DNA of 64,000 nucleotides, from NCBI GenBank assembly GCA_937924525.1, contig CALDSU010000005.1, positions 62,001-126,000 on the forward strand, in the 5' to 3' direction. This document shows, one piece after another, positions 1 through 8,493 of the stretch. The notes under the pieces are model-generated. The model saw only the letters and a list, made by a program, of their open reading frames with translations. It searched no databases and was not told the DNA's origin. Both the position numbers and the translations under genes were made by a program. Position 1 is the first letter of the stretch; each line of letters begins with the position of its first letter. The stretch is from an uncultured Bryobacteraceae bacterium. Lineage in GTDB: Bacteria; Acidobacteriota; Terriglobia; Bryobacterales; Bryobacteraceae.

Positions 1-138
1 TGGACCCGCCCGGAGTGGCCGCGCGCGATTCGCGTGGAAATGATCCCCCGCGATCCGGCCATCGCCCGGATCCAGCCGCTCACGGTGACCGCGCCGGTGC
101 ACATCGACCGTGCGCCCCTGCTGGGATATGTCGACTGA
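1..138 (+). CDS. gspJ: GspJ-type pseudopilin, C-terminal fragment
   Basis: Only the last 45 codons are in the window. The tail reads WPRAIRVEMIPRDPA and so on, which fits the C-terminal strands of minor pseudopilins GspJ/PulJ, where a 'PxAVRVEL'-like segment is usual. The assignment rests mainly on position: it lies immediately before gspK and overlaps it by 11 bp, the usual J-K order of type II secretion operons. The rest of the gene, and presumably gspE-F-G-H-I, lie upstream. Confidence 0.6.
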   Translation, partial: WTRPEWPRAIRVEMIPRDPAIARIQPLTVTAPVHIDRAPLLGYVD

Positions 139-1099
139 ACGCGGCGGCGCCCTGCTGGCGGTCCTCTGGCTGACCGCGGGCTTGTCGGCCATCGCCTTTG
201 GCGTCGCGTCCACGGTCAAGAACGAGACGCAGCGGGCGACCAACGCCTTGGAAGAAACCCGCGCTTACTACCTGGCGGCGGGCGCGATCGAGCGGGCGAT
301 GCTCTACATGCGCTGGGGGCCCCAGCACGTCCTGCCGGACGGCTCCCCGCGATATTACAGGCCGGGGATGCCGCGGCTCTACTTCCGGTTTCCGTCGGGC
401 GACGCGGAAGTCGAGGTGATCCCGGAAACCGCGCGGATGAACGTGAACGTGGCGCCGCGACTCGAATTGACCATGCTGCTCGTGGCGTTGGGCGCCTCGC
501 CCGCCCAGGCGGACCTGATCGCGGCGGCGATCGAAGACTGGCGTAGTCCCGCGCCCGGGGGCTTGTCGCCGTTCGACGTCTTTTATCTGGCGCGAAATCC
601 GTCTTTTCGGGCCCGCCATGCGTCCCTGGAAGAGACCGAAGAACTGCTGGTTGTGCAGGGTATGACCCCAGAACTGTTTTACGGAACGTACGCCCGGGAC
701 GCGAACGGCCGCCTGATTCCCACGGGCGGGCTGCGGGACTGCGTCTCAGTATATGGCAACAACGCCCAGTTTGACGTCAACTGGGCGCACCCGGCGGTGC
801 TGCAGGCGGTGGGCGTCGCGCCCGCGGTGGTGGCGGCCCTCGTGGCGCGGCGGATGCAATCGCCGATCGTCCCGGACGAACTGCCGCTGTGGATTCAGGC
901 GGCGGGTGCCGCGGGCGCCCGGCTGCGGCTGGGCGGCGGTTCTATCTATACCCTGCGGGCTTCGGCGCGGCTGCGGCTGCCGGGCGGCGCGTTCTCGGAT
1001 CTGCGCCGGTCCGTCGCCGCGCAGGTGAAGCTGATGCCCGCCGGCTACGACAAGCCGATGCACGTTCTGCGTTGGTACGACAACGCGTGGAGACCCTGA
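128..1099 (+). CDS. gspK: Type II secretion minor pseudopilin GspK
   Basis: A 323-residue protein. Near the N-terminus GGALLAVLWLTAGLSAIAFG is the class III leader/hydrophobic helix of pseudopilins. It is followed by an alpha-helical stretch (ETRAYYLAAGAIERAM) and the large globular GspK domain with ARMNVNVAP, where N and D residues normally precede the SAM-like subdomain. GspK caps the pseudopilus tip with GspI and GspJ in the inner membrane/periplasm. ATG 128 is preferred over an in-frame ATG at 110 because it gives an 11-bp overlap with gspJ. Length fits the family (about 320-340). Confidence 0.88.
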   Translation: MSTERGGALLAVLWLTAGLSAIAFGVASTVKNETQRATNALEETRAYYLAAGAIERAMLYMRWGPQHVLPDGSPRYYRPGMPRLYFRFPSGDAEVEVIPETARMNVNVAPRLELTMLLVALGASPAQADLIAAAIEDWRSPAPGGLSPFDVFYLARNPSFRARHASLEETEELLVVQGMTPELFYGTYARDANGRLIPTGGLRDCVSVYGNNAQFDVNWAHPAVLQAVGVAPAVVAALVARRMQSPIVPDELPLWIQAAGAAGARLRLGGGSIYTLRASARLRLPGGAFSDLRRSVAAQVKLMPAGYDKPMHVLRWYDNAWRP

Positions 1100-2400
1100 C
1101 CGTGCAGTTCCGTCGTTTGCTGGCGGCGGGGACTGCCGCGGGAATCGAGATCCGGGATGGCTCCCTGTACGTGGCGGTTACCCGGGTGCGTCCCGGCGGC
1201 ATCGACGTGCCGGGCACGCTGGAGATCGCCGGCTGGCAGTCGAGGCCCGCCTTTGAATGGGCTGCGGAATACCACGCGTTCCTGCGCCGGCTGGGACTGG
1301 GGCGGCTCAGCGCGATGCTGCTGCTGCCGCGGCGCGAAGTCATCGTCCGCCTGCTCCACCTGCCGGGCGTCGAGGATAAAGACTTGCCCGCCGCCCTGTC
1401 TTTTCAGATCGAATCGCTGCATCCGTACGGCGACGAGGAAGTAGCCTGGGCCTGGCAGCGGGTATCAGCGTCGGGCGCGGTCCTGGTGGGCTTGATTCGC
1501 CAGCAGACGCTGGACGCCTGGCTGGACCGGTTTGCCGAAGCGGGCATCGCGCTCGCCGGCGTGACGTTTTCGGCGGCGGCGTTGCATGCCGCCGCGCGGC
1601 TGTACGCCCCGCCCGCGGGGGAAGAACGGATTCTGGTCCATCGCCATCCGTCGGGCGAGACGGTCGAATTATACGGCGAGAGCGCCAGCCGGCCGGTGTT
1701 TTCCGCCGAGTTCGATCTGCCGCTCGAGCGGGCGCTGGCGCTGGCCTGCGCCGAATTGAGGCTCGGCGCGGCGGAGCCGGCGCCGTGGGAGCAGTTCCTG
1801 CCCGCGCCGCGGGCGAGCACGGATTTTGATTTTTCCCGCAGCACGTTCGTGTATGCCGCTGCGCTGGCCGGGGCCTGTCCCCGGCTGGCGCCGGCGGCGA
1901 ACCTGCTCCCCGAGTCGCAGCGGGTGTTTCGTTCGCGGGCCGTTCTGGCGCCCACCCTGGCGCTGGCGCTGCTGCTGCTGCTGGCGGCGGGTGCGCTCGC
2001 GGGATTTCCCCGCTATCGCGAAAAGCGGTACCTCGCCCGGCTGCAAGCGGAGATTGCACGGCTGGAACCGAAGGCCGCGCTGGCCGCGCGCTGTGACCAG
2101 GCGATCGAAAAGGCGCGGAGCCGCCACGCGCTGCTTGCTGGATACCGCAAGCGCACCCGCGCCGACCTGGACGCGCTGCGCGAGCTGACCAAACTCATTG
2201 CGCCGCCCGCGTGGACCAGTCTGGTGCAGGTGGACCGCGCCTCGGTGACCCTGGCCGGCGAGGCCGAGCAAGCCGCGCCTCTGCTGCAAGTGCTGGACAA
2301 TTCGCCGCTGTTTCGCAATTCGCAGTTCACGGTGGCCATTGCGCGCACCGCCGCCGGCGACCTCTTCCGCATTCGCAGCGAACGGGAGGGCCAGCCATGA
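1087..2400 (+). CDS. gspL: Type II secretion inner-membrane platform protein GspL
   Basis: About 437 residues. The N-terminal two thirds resembles the actin-like cytoplasmic domain of GspL/PilM (GIEIRDGSLYVAVTRV at the start, then a DLPAALSFQIESLHPY segment). A single membrane helix follows (VLAPTLALALLLLLAAGALA) and then a short periplasmic ferredoxin-like domain. GspL links the ATPase GspE to the pseudopilus platform. In-frame GTG codons at 1087 and 1102 are the plausible starts; 1087 overlaps the end of gspK by 13 bp. An in-frame ATG at 889 would overlap gspK by 200 bp and is rejected. The stop overlaps the next start as ATGA. Confidence 0.82.
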   Translation: METLTVQFRRLLAAGTAAGIEIRDGSLYVAVTRVRPGGIDVPGTLEIAGWQSRPAFEWAAEYHAFLRRLGLGRLSAMLLLPRREVIVRLLHLPGVEDKDLPAALSFQIESLHPYGDEEVAWAWQRVSASGAVLVGLIRQQTLDAWLDRFAEAGIALAGVTFSAAALHAAARLYAPPAGEERILVHRHPSGETVELYGESASRPVFSAEFDLPLERALALACAELRLGAAEPAPWEQFLPAPRASTDFDFSRSTFVYAAALAGACPRLAPAANLLPESQRVFRSRAVLAPTLALALLLLLAAGALAGFPRYREKRYLARLQAEIARLEPKAALAARCDQAIEKARSRHALLAGYRKRTRADLDALRELTKLIAPPAWTSLVQVDRASVTLAGEAEQAAPLLQVLDNSPLFRNSQFTVAIARTAAGDLFRIRSEREGQP

Positions 2401-2978
2401 ACCTGAGCGAACGCGACCGGCGCGCCCTGCTGTTGCTGGGCGTGGTGGTGGTCGTGGTTCTGGTATGGCGCGCCTCGCAAGGCGGCTCCGCCGACGCCCC
2501 GGCGGAAGCGGCGCTGTCCGTGCCCGCCGCCGAAAAACAGGTCCTGCGGCTGCGGCAGATCGAGGCGTCCCTGGCCGCCAAGCAGGCGAGGTTGAAACAG
2601 GTCGAACAGCAACTGGCGGAAGCCGAAAGCGGACTGCTGGAAGCGGAGACCGCCGCGCAGGCCCAGGCCCAGCTGCTCCAGACCATCCGCCGGGTGGGTA
2701 AAGCCGAGGGAATCGACGCCCGGGGCGGCGAGATCGGCGCGGTCCGCCCGCTCGGCGAGGATTACGGCGAAGTCTCCGTGGCGGTGACGTTCGACTGTCA
2801 GATTGAACAACTGCTGAATTTCCTGGCGGCGCTCAGCGGGGAACCGAAATTGCTGGCGACCGAGGACCTGCGCGTATCCTCGTCCGGGAGCGCCGACAAG
2901 AAACTAAACGTGCGGCTGGCGGTTTCCGGGGTGGTGCCGCGCGCGCTGGCGCCGGAGCGAAAGGGGCCCGCGCTATGA
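2397..2978 (+). CDS. gspM: Type II secretion protein GspM (PilO-like)
   Basis: A 193-residue protein with a short cytoplasmic N-terminus (MNLSERDRRALLLLGV), one membrane helix (LLLLGVVVVVVLVW), a coiled coil at about residues 40-95 rich in Q, E, A and L, and a C-terminal ferredoxin-like domain. This is the plan of GspM/PilO, which dimerises with GspL in the inner-membrane platform. It starts inside the gspL stop (ATGA overlap), so translational coupling is likely. Sequence conservation in this family is low, so order and topology carry the call. Confidence 0.78.
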   Translation: MNLSERDRRALLLLGVVVVVVLVWRASQGGSADAPAEAALSVPAAEKQVLRLRQIEASLAAKQARLKQVEQQLAEAESGLLEAETAAQAQAQLLQTIRRVGKAEGIDARGGEIGAVRPLGEDYGEVSVAVTFDCQIEQLLNFLAALSGEPKLLATEDLRVSSSGSADKKLNVRLAVSGVVPRALAPERKGPAL

Positions 2979-3715
2979 ACCAGCGGCTGATCCTGTTGAA
3001 CGTGCTGCTGGTGGCGGCGCTGGCGGCGGCGGGCTGGCAACTCCGCCGACAGTGGCGGGAGGCCGAAGCACGCGAGCAGGCCTTTTTCGGCCAGCGGGTC
3101 CAGGCGCCGCCCGCGCCGCCCGCCGACACGCCCCCGGCGGCCGAACCGGTGGCCGCGGCCAGCTACCTGGAAGTCGCCGAGAAGATGCTGTTCGCCAAGG
3201 ATCGCAATCCGCAGGTGGTCGTGGAAATCCCGCCGGAAAAGCCGCTGCCGCCCCTGCCGCGGGTCCATGGAGTCATGAACCTGGGCGATGGACTCACGGT
3301 CATCATGAGCGAAAAGGCCGGCGAACGCCACAAAGGCATCCGCGTGGGCGACAAGATCGGCGAGTTCCAACTGGCGGCGGTGGAAGGCGACCAGTTGGTG
3401 TTCGCCTGGGGAGACAAGCAGATCAAGAAACGGGTGGACGAGTTGATCGCGCGGGGGGGCGACAAACCCGCCGAGCCCGCGCCCGCCGATACCGAGACCA
3501 GGCGGGAGGGCGGGCGGATTGTCCCGGAGACGCCCCCTGCGCCGGTGGCGGCCAAACCAAAAGGGGAGGCCGCGCCCGGACGCGAGATGGGGCCAGGTCT
3601 CGCCGCCTGCCAACCCGGCGATGACTCCCCCGCCGGGACCGAGAAAGACGGCATGCGCAAAGTGATCACCAAGACGCCGTTCGGCGATTCCTGCCGCTGG
3701 GAGGCCATTCGATGA
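2975..3715 (+). CDS. gspC: Type II secretion GspC-like protein with added C-terminal tail
   Basis: A 246-residue protein with an N-terminal membrane helix (LLNVLLVAALAAAGW), a Pro/Ala-rich linker and an HR-like domain at about 64-156 (LPRVHGVMNLGDGLTVIMSE, then GIRVGDKIGEFQLAAV). In the family this domain binds the N0 domain of the secretin and recruits substrates. No PDZ domain follows. Instead there is a low-complexity linker and a last segment ending KTPFGDSCRW, which recurs in the next gene. The start overlaps gspM by ATGA and the stop overlaps an in-frame ATG of the next gene. C lies after M and before D, unlike the usual enterobacterial order. Confidence 0.75.
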   Translation: MNQRLILLNVLLVAALAAAGWQLRRQWREAEAREQAFFGQRVQAPPAPPADTPPAAEPVAAASYLEVAEKMLFAKDRNPQVVVEIPPEKPLPPLPRVHGVMNLGDGLTVIMSEKAGERHKGIRVGDKIGEFQLAAVEGDQLVFAWGDKQIKKRVDELIARGGDKPAEPAPADTETRREGGRIVPETPPAPVAAKPKGEAAPGREMGPGLAACQPGDDSPAGTEKDGMRKVITKTPFGDSCRWEAIR

Positions 3716-3723
3716 GGAGACAA

Positions 3724-4167
3724 ATGATGAAGCGAATTCTTTTGATGCTTGCCGTGGCGAGTTGGACGCTGGCGGCGGACACCGCCAAGGAACCGGACTC
3801 GTCGGGCAAGACGGCAAAACCGGCGAGGTCCGCCGGCGCGGTAAAAGCAGCCGATCCGGCGGCGCCCCCTGTCGGCGCCGAGAAGCAGTCGGACGGCGCC
3901 TGGATCAGCAAGGACGGCTCCGGCAAACGCTGGATCCACAAACGCACTCCGTTCGGCTGGGCGCGATACCCCGAAAAAGAAGCGGGAGCTGCTCCCGCAG
4001 CGCAGGCGGCCCCGGATCCCACGCGCGCCGTGGCCGACCTTGGCGAGAAGGTCCGCTTCGAAAAGCCTGGGCCGTTCGGCACGTTTCGCTGGGAACGCAA
4101 CAAAAGCGAGTTCAACGAAGCGGAGAAAGCCGCGTGGGAGCGCATGCAGGCGGCGAAACAGAAGTGA
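3724..4167 (+). CDS. Small exported protein with two P-F-G motifs, T2SS-associated
   Basis: Not a family I recognise. It has a signal peptide (KRILLMLAVASWTLAAD), a Lys/Pro/Ala linker and two copies of a short motif: RWIHKRTPFGWARY and VRFEKPGPFGTFRW. The same motif closes the preceding GspC (KVITKTPFGDSCRW). A charged helix ends the protein. Adjacent ATG codons at 3724 and 3727 follow GAGGAG at a good distance; an ATG at 3712 overlapping the gspC stop is possible. Lying between gspC and gspD, it probably acts at the GspC-GspD interface or as a periplasmic accessory of the secreton (inference). Confidence 0.7.
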   Translation: MMKRILLMLAVASWTLAADTAKEPDSSGKTAKPARSAGAVKAADPAAPPVGAEKQSDGAWISKDGSGKRWIHKRTPFGWARYPEKEAGAAPAAQAAPDPTRAVADLGEKVRFEKPGPFGTFRWERNKSEFNEAEKAAWERMQAAKQK

Positions 4168-4206
4168 CGGGATCCGCCGCGCGAACCACCTGGGGAAGAG
4201 ATTGAC

Positions 4207-6405
4207 ATGTTGAGGATGCGAGTGGCAAAGCAAAGCGTGGGATTGCTGTTGGCGCTCTGGCTGGGGGCGGGGGCGGGGCCGCGGGCGACCGCCCAGGCTC
4301 CCGCGGGCGGCCAGCCTCCGCCCACGGCGGGCGCGCTGGGAGGCTTGAATTTCTTCAACGCCTCGCTGGTCGAAGTGATTGACATCCTCGCGCAGAAGCT
4401 CAAGATCAATTACATTCTGGACCCGCGCGTCAAGGGCTCCGTCACCATCAACACCTACGGCGAAATCAAGCCGCTCGAGGTGCGGCAACTGCTGGAGACG
4501 ATCCTGCGGATCAACAACTACGCCCTGGTGCAGGTGGGCGATCTCTACCGCATCCTGCCCGCCAATGAAGCCGCGCGGCTGCCCCTCAGCCCCCTGCGGG
4601 ACGCCGCGGAACTGCCCCCGGATGAGCGCATGGTGCTGAACCTGGTGTTCCTGAAGTACGTCACGGTGGCCGAGCTCGCCAAGCTGATCAACCCCTTTCT
4701 GGGCGAAGGCGCCACCGCCGTCTCCTACGACGCCGCGAACCTGCTGCTGATTCTGGACAACGCGCGCAACATGAAACGGACGATGGAGTTGATCGCGCTG
4801 TTCGACAATGACGCTTTGGCTACCCAGCGCGTGCAGGCGTACGAGGTGGAGAACGGACGCCCGTCGGATATCGTCAAGGAACTCGACACGGTATTCAAAG
4901 CGCTTTCCCTTTCCGAGAAAACCTCGTCGGTCAGATTCCTGCCCATTAACCGCATCAATACCATCCTGGCCGTGGCGCCGAACCCCGGCGTCTTTCCGGA
5001 AGTCGAGAAGTGGGTGAAGAAACTGGACATTCCCGTGAAAGCGCCGGTAGGCTCCATCGACAATTACGTGTACCGGTTGAAATACGGCTGCGCCGAGACG
5101 CTGGCCATGGCGGTGATGCAGTTGTACGGCGGTTTTGGCGGTTTTGGCGGCTACGGCGGGTTCGGCTATGGCGGCATGCCGATGGGGCTGGGCGTGGGGA
5201 CGGGGAATAACTGCGGCGCCTCGGCGGGCGCCAGCTTCGCCCAGACAGGATTTGGGGCGATGCAAGGGGGCATGATGGGCGCCGGCGGCGTGGGCGGCGG
5301 CTGGGGCTTTGGGGGCGGGCTGGGCATGATGGGCGTCAATCCCGTGATGATGGGCGCGGGCGTGATGCCTGCCTACGGCATGACGGCACAGCCCGGCGTG
5401 GCGAGCGCCACCCCCGGCGCGGCGCCCGGAACCGTGCCCGCCGTACCCACCGATCTCACCGGCTCTTATCTGGGCGCCGCCGGCGCGCCCGGCGCCGTCC
5501 CGCCCTCGATCCCGCGGATCATCCCGAACAACTTCAACAACACGATCTTGGTGCAGTCCACGCCCCAGGAATGGGAACAGATCCAGCGGTTGCTCGATCA
5601 GATGGATGTGCCGCCCCGGCAGGTGCTGATCGAAGCCAAAATTTACGAGGTGTCGCTCAGCGGGGCGTTCGCGGGCGGCGTCACCGCGTTCCTGCAAAAG
5701 AACAGCGGCGACGGCAAATTCCCCCGCCTGGTGACCGGCGCCACCAGCAATGCGGGCGTGCAGTTGACCGCGGGCATGATCGTCGGCCAGAGCCGCGAGC
5801 TGCTCGCGTTCCTCACCGCACAGGAGGACACCCGCCGCTCCAAGGTGATCTCCGCGCCCAGCATCATCGCCACCGACAGCGTGCCGGCCGCGATCAACGT
5901 CGGCACGGAGGTGCCCACCCTTTCCTCGCAAGGCTTGAGCCCCGTCCAGCAAGGCGGCAACTCGCTGTTCACCAACACGGTCCAGAACCGGAATACCGGG
6001 GTCACCTTGAACATCACGGCCCGGGTGAATCCCAGCGGCATCGTGACCCTGAACATCAATCAGGAGGTGAGCGCTCCGCAGGCTCCGGCGGCGGACGCGG
6101 CGATTCAGTCGCCCTCGTTTTCCAAGCGCAATGTGGTGACCCAGATCACCGTGCAGGACGGCGACACCATCGCGATCGGCGGCATCATCTCGGAGACAGA
6201 GACGCAGTCCTCCGCCGGCGTGCCGGTGCTGCACCGCATCCCGATTGTGGGCGGCGCGTTCGGGGCCAAGTCCACCAGCCGCCAGCGTACGGAGTTGATC
6301 GTCTTCATGACGCCGCGGGTCATCTATGACACCAACCAGATGACGGAAGCCAGCGAAGAGCTGAAATCCAGCATGCGGCGGCTCCAGAAGATGATGCGGG
6401 AATAG
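4207..6405 (+). CDS. gspD: Type II secretion outer-membrane secretin GspD
   Basis: A 732-residue secretin, the outer-membrane channel of the secreton. After a signal peptide (residues about 1-30), N0 spans about 47-118 (LNFFNASLVEVIDILA), N1 about 142-206 (LVFLKYVTVAELAKLINPFL) and N2 about 207-275. N3 (about 285-470) is split by a Gly/Met/Phe-rich insertion at about 308-435. The secretin beta-domain follows (VLIEAKIYEVSLS, VPTLSSQGLSPV, then IAIGGIISETETQS and PIVGGAFGAKSTSRQRTELI). The N-terminus has no lipobox. Last gene of the operon; its stop is 5 bp from the convergent cbiQ stop. Confidence 0.95.
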   Translation: MLRMRVAKQSVGLLLALWLGAGAGPRATAQAPAGGQPPPTAGALGGLNFFNASLVEVIDILAQKLKINYILDPRVKGSVTINTYGEIKPLEVRQLLETILRINNYALVQVGDLYRILPANEAARLPLSPLRDAAELPPDERMVLNLVFLKYVTVAELAKLINPFLGEGATAVSYDAANLLLILDNARNMKRTMELIALFDNDALATQRVQAYEVENGRPSDIVKELDTVFKALSLSEKTSSVRFLPINRINTILAVAPNPGVFPEVEKWVKKLDIPVKAPVGSIDNYVYRLKYGCAETLAMAVMQLYGGFGGFGGYGGFGYGGMPMGLGVGTGNNCGASAGASFAQTGFGAMQGGMMGAGGVGGGWGFGGGLGMMGVNPVMMGAGVMPAYGMTAQPGVASATPGAAPGTVPAVPTDLTGSYLGAAGAPGAVPPSIPRIIPNNFNNTILVQSTPQEWEQIQRLLDQMDVPPRQVLIEAKIYEVSLSGAFAGGVTAFLQKNSGDGKFPRLVTGATSNAGVQLTAGMIVGQSRELLAFLTAQEDTRRSKVISAPSIIATDSVPAAINVGTEVPTLSSQGLSPVQQGGNSLFTNTVQNRNTGVTLNITARVNPSGIVTLNINQEVSAPQAPAADAAIQSPSFSKRNVVTQITVQDGDTIAIGGIISETETQSSAGVPVLHRIPIVGGAFGAKSTSRQRTELIVFMTPRVIYDTNQMTEASEELKSSMRRLQKMMRE

Positions 6406-6410
6406 GCGTT

Positions 6411-7112
6411 TTACAGAAGCAGGCGGGCGGCGAGGAAGAGGGTGGAAACCGCCAGCAGCGCGGCCGTGTCCAGCGCGCCCCAGCACGGGCGGTGCAAAGT
6501 GGGCCAGACGCCATGGAAACCGCGCGCGAGCATGGCGGCATGCACCCGCTCGGCGCGGTCCCAGCTTCGCAGAATCAGCGCCCCAAGTTGCCGCCCGTAG
6601 AGGGAGGCGCGCCGGCGCGCCAGGGGCCGTAGGGTCCGGGAATCACGCGCCCGTTCCATGCGGCGGTACTCCTCAGCGAGCAGATGCGTGTAGCGGTACG
6701 TCATGCCCAGGATCAGGTTGAAAGATTTGGGGACGCCCAGGCCGCGCAGCGCGGCGAGCAGATCGGAAAGCGCGGTGGACAACGTCAGGAACGCCAGCAG
6801 AAACACCGCGGCATAGCCCTTGGCGGCGACCGAGAGCGCGGCGGGCGCCGCAGCGCGGATGCCCTCGAGACTCCAGCCTTGCTGGAACGCCAGCAGTCCC
6901 GCGGCCAGCACAATAAAGGGCGAGGCGGCCACGCACCGCCAGGTGAGCGCGGAAGCGGCGGCGCGCCCGGTCAGGACCACCAGTCCGCAGAGGGGGAAGT
7001 AAGCGGCGAACGGCAGCAGGATGCCGCGCGGCGTGGACACCATGATCGCCGTCGCCGACACGACGAGCAACACTCGGGCCCGCGGGTCCAGACGCTGGAA
7101 CAGGTCTCTCAC
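6411..7112 (-). CDS. cbiQ: ECF transporter membrane (T) component CbiQ
   Basis: About 233 residues, opening RDLFQRLDPRARVLLVVSA, the N-terminal signature of CbiQ-type T components, with four to six membrane helices. It carries the coupling-helix region of EcfT/CbiQ proteins (ERARDSRTLRP, then a later HAAMLARGFHG), which contacts the ATPases. The start is GTG at 7112, overlapping the cbiM stop as GTGA; a longer in-frame extension upstream is only a shadow of cbiM. CbiQ joins the substrate protein CbiM to CbiO ATPases for Co2+ or Ni2+ uptake. No cbiO or cbiN is present nearby. Confidence 0.88.
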   Translation of the reverse strand: MRDLFQRLDPRARVLLVVSATAIMVSTPRGILLPFAAYFPLCGLVVLTGRAAASALTWRCVAASPFIVLAAGLLAFQQGWSLEGIRAAAPAALSVAAKGYAAVFLLAFLTLSTALSDLLAALRGLGVPKSFNLILGMTYRYTHLLAEEYRRMERARDSRTLRPLARRRASLYGRQLGALILRSWDRAERVHAAMLARGFHGVWPTLHRPCWGALDTAALLAVSTLFLAARLLL

Positions 7113-7693
7113 GACGTACGGGCCAGCAGGGCCGGGCGCGCCCCGCGGAGAAAGGCGACCACGCCCATGGTCAGCAACCCTTCGACAATCCCCGCGCCGA
7201 GGTAAAGCGCGGCCATCAAGAAAAACCCCTTGCCGTAGCCCGCCAGGGAGAACTCGGTGGCGATCAGCAGGGCCGGCGTCAGCACGCCCGCCAGCCCGCA
7301 AAGAAACGCTCGCATGGCTTCCGGAGCAGCCTTGATCCGCCAAAGCGCGGCGGCCAGCAGCGCCCCCGCGCCCATATTCAGCGCGTTCAGCCCCAGCGTG
7401 AGCAGCCCCCCGTGCTGGAACAGAACCGTCTGGAACAGCAGCGCCGCGAAGATCACCGGGAACGCGCGCCGGCCCGCGAGAATGCCCGCCAAACCGTAAA
7501 GACCCAGGTGCACGGAGGTGCCCCCCAGCGGGAAGTGAATCAGCGAGATGACAAAGCTCGCGGAAGCCAGCATCCCCAGCCGGACCACTTCCTCCGTCTC
7601 CAGGTTCTTCCCCAGCCAGTAGACGGACGCCCAGGAGACGGCGTGAGCCGCGCCACACCAGACATTGGGAATGATGCCATCGGCAATGTGCAT
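7109..7693 (-). CDS. cbiM: ECF transporter cobalt/nickel substrate component CbiM
   Basis: A 194-residue polytopic membrane protein beginning MHIADGIIPN. The invariant M-H-I-A-D-G N-terminus supplies the amino group and His ligands for the metal in CbiM/NikM proteins. Later conserved pieces are HFPLGGTSVHLGLYG, which carries further metal-binding His, and FQTVLFQHGGLLTLGLNALNMG. Somewhat short for the family (about 200-230). It starts directly after the stop of the DUF4198 gene and overlaps cbiQ, so the three genes form one operon. Whether Co2+ or Ni2+ is carried cannot be told from sequence. Confidence 0.92.
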   Translation of the reverse strand: MHIADGIIPNVWCGAAHAVSWASVYWLGKNLETEEVVRLGMLASASFVISLIHFPLGGTSVHLGLYGLAGILAGRRAFPVIFAALLFQTVLFQHGGLLTLGLNALNMGAGALLAAALWRIKAAPEAMRAFLCGLAGVLTPALLIATEFSLAGYGKGFFLMAALYLGAGIVEGLLTMGVVAFLRGARPALLARTS

Positions 7694-8437
7694 TTACCAA
7701 CTCGCGGTGAGGGAAGTTTCGTAGTTCACGAAGTCGAAAGGAGCGCCTGCCGGAGCGGGTTCCCGCCAGCTGGCGCTAAACAGGGCCGGGCCTTTCACCG
7801 CGGGGGGGAGGCGGTAGGTCAGGCCGCCGTCCGGCCCCGTCTGGCCGGCATTCGCCGCTTTCGCAGTCCCGGCCAGAAAGACCTCGACGGAAACGCCGGC
7901 ACGTGGTTTGCCCTGCTGCCACAAACGCAGCCGCCACACCCCTTGCGCGAGTTCGCCAGTCAATTCCACTTCCAGACCGGCTGGCTGCGGCGCCCCGGCG
8001 GCGCTCCCGGCGGTGGAGGCGTAGGCCACCGCGGTGCGGAGCGTCCGCGACGCCTGGGTTGCGTTCGGGTTGCGGTCCCGGCCGCCCGGCTTGACGCCTT
8101 GCGGAGTACGGCTGCGGATGCCGCGGTCCTGCACCATGGCGACGCGGTGGACGCCGGGTTCCCGCGGCGTGTAGGACGCGGTCACGGCAGGCTTGGACGC
8201 CGCCGGCGCGAGCTTCACCCGGGCGCCGGACGGCGTCAGGACAAATAAATCCAGTTGCCCGGCGTCCATCGCTTCTTCACTGGCCGGAAAACGGTGGCCG
8301 TGCCCGATCTGCAAATTGGCGGCCCGCCCCACGGCCAGCGGCGCGGCGTCCTGCGTGACGATCCACGTATAGTGAGCCCAGGCGGTGATCCCGCAGGCGA
8401 CTCCCGTCAGCAGGAGCCGGAAAGAACGGTCGGTCAT
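7694..8437 (-). CDS. Exported DUF4198 / NikM-like metal-uptake accessory protein
   Basis: About 247 residues. A signal peptide (LLLTGVACGITAWA) would be cleaved just before HYTWIVTQ, giving a mature N-terminus with the H-x(2)-W pattern common in DUF4198 proteins. Two Ig-like beta domains follow, the second with a carboxypeptidase-regulatory-like segment (AGVSVEVFLAG, then TGPDGGLTYRLP). Such proteins often sit beside nickel/cobalt ECF transporters and may bind metal or a chelate in the periplasm. It abuts cbiM. Start uncertain: ATG 8437 fits the signal peptide, but a GTG at 8473 is in frame and the GGAGGAGGG stretch between them fits neither well. Confidence 0.72.
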   Translation of the reverse strand: MTDRSFRLLLTGVACGITAWAHYTWIVTQDAAPLAVGRAANLQIGHGHRFPASEEAMDAGQLDLFVLTPSGARVKLAPAASKPAVTASYTPREPGVHRVAMVQDRGIRSRTPQGVKPGGRDRNPNATQASRTLRTAVAYASTAGSAAGAPQPAGLEVELTGELAQGVWRLRLWQQGKPRAGVSVEVFLAGTAKAANAGQTGPDGGLTYRLPPAVKGPALFSASWREPAPAGAPFDFVNYETSLTASW

Positions 8438-8479
8438 GTTGGCGAAAAGGATCCCTCCTCCAAATCTTCGCACGACTGG

Positions 8480-8485
8480 TATTTT
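8480..8485 (+). promoter_or_regulatory. Extended -10 box upstream of the CbiL-like gene
   Basis: TG-G-TATTTT (8477-8485), an extended -10 match, ends 8 nt before the GTG start at 8494. Transcription from it would begin almost at the start codon. No convincing -35 box is visible. A short GTAT-N7-ATAC symmetry overlaps it and could be an operator, but it is too weak to call. Confidence 0.35.
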
Positions 8486-8493
8486 GGTGATAC

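Noticed and set aside
889-1086. N-terminal extension of GspL
   Set aside because: It would overlap gspK by 200 bp and has gspK-shadow composition; GTG 1087 fits the family start.
3163-6486. A 1107-codon open frame on the minus strand
   Set aside because: It is antisense to gspC, the small gene and gspD, whose proteins are recognisable. Its product is His/Arg/Gly-rich with no domain, as expected from high third-position GC.
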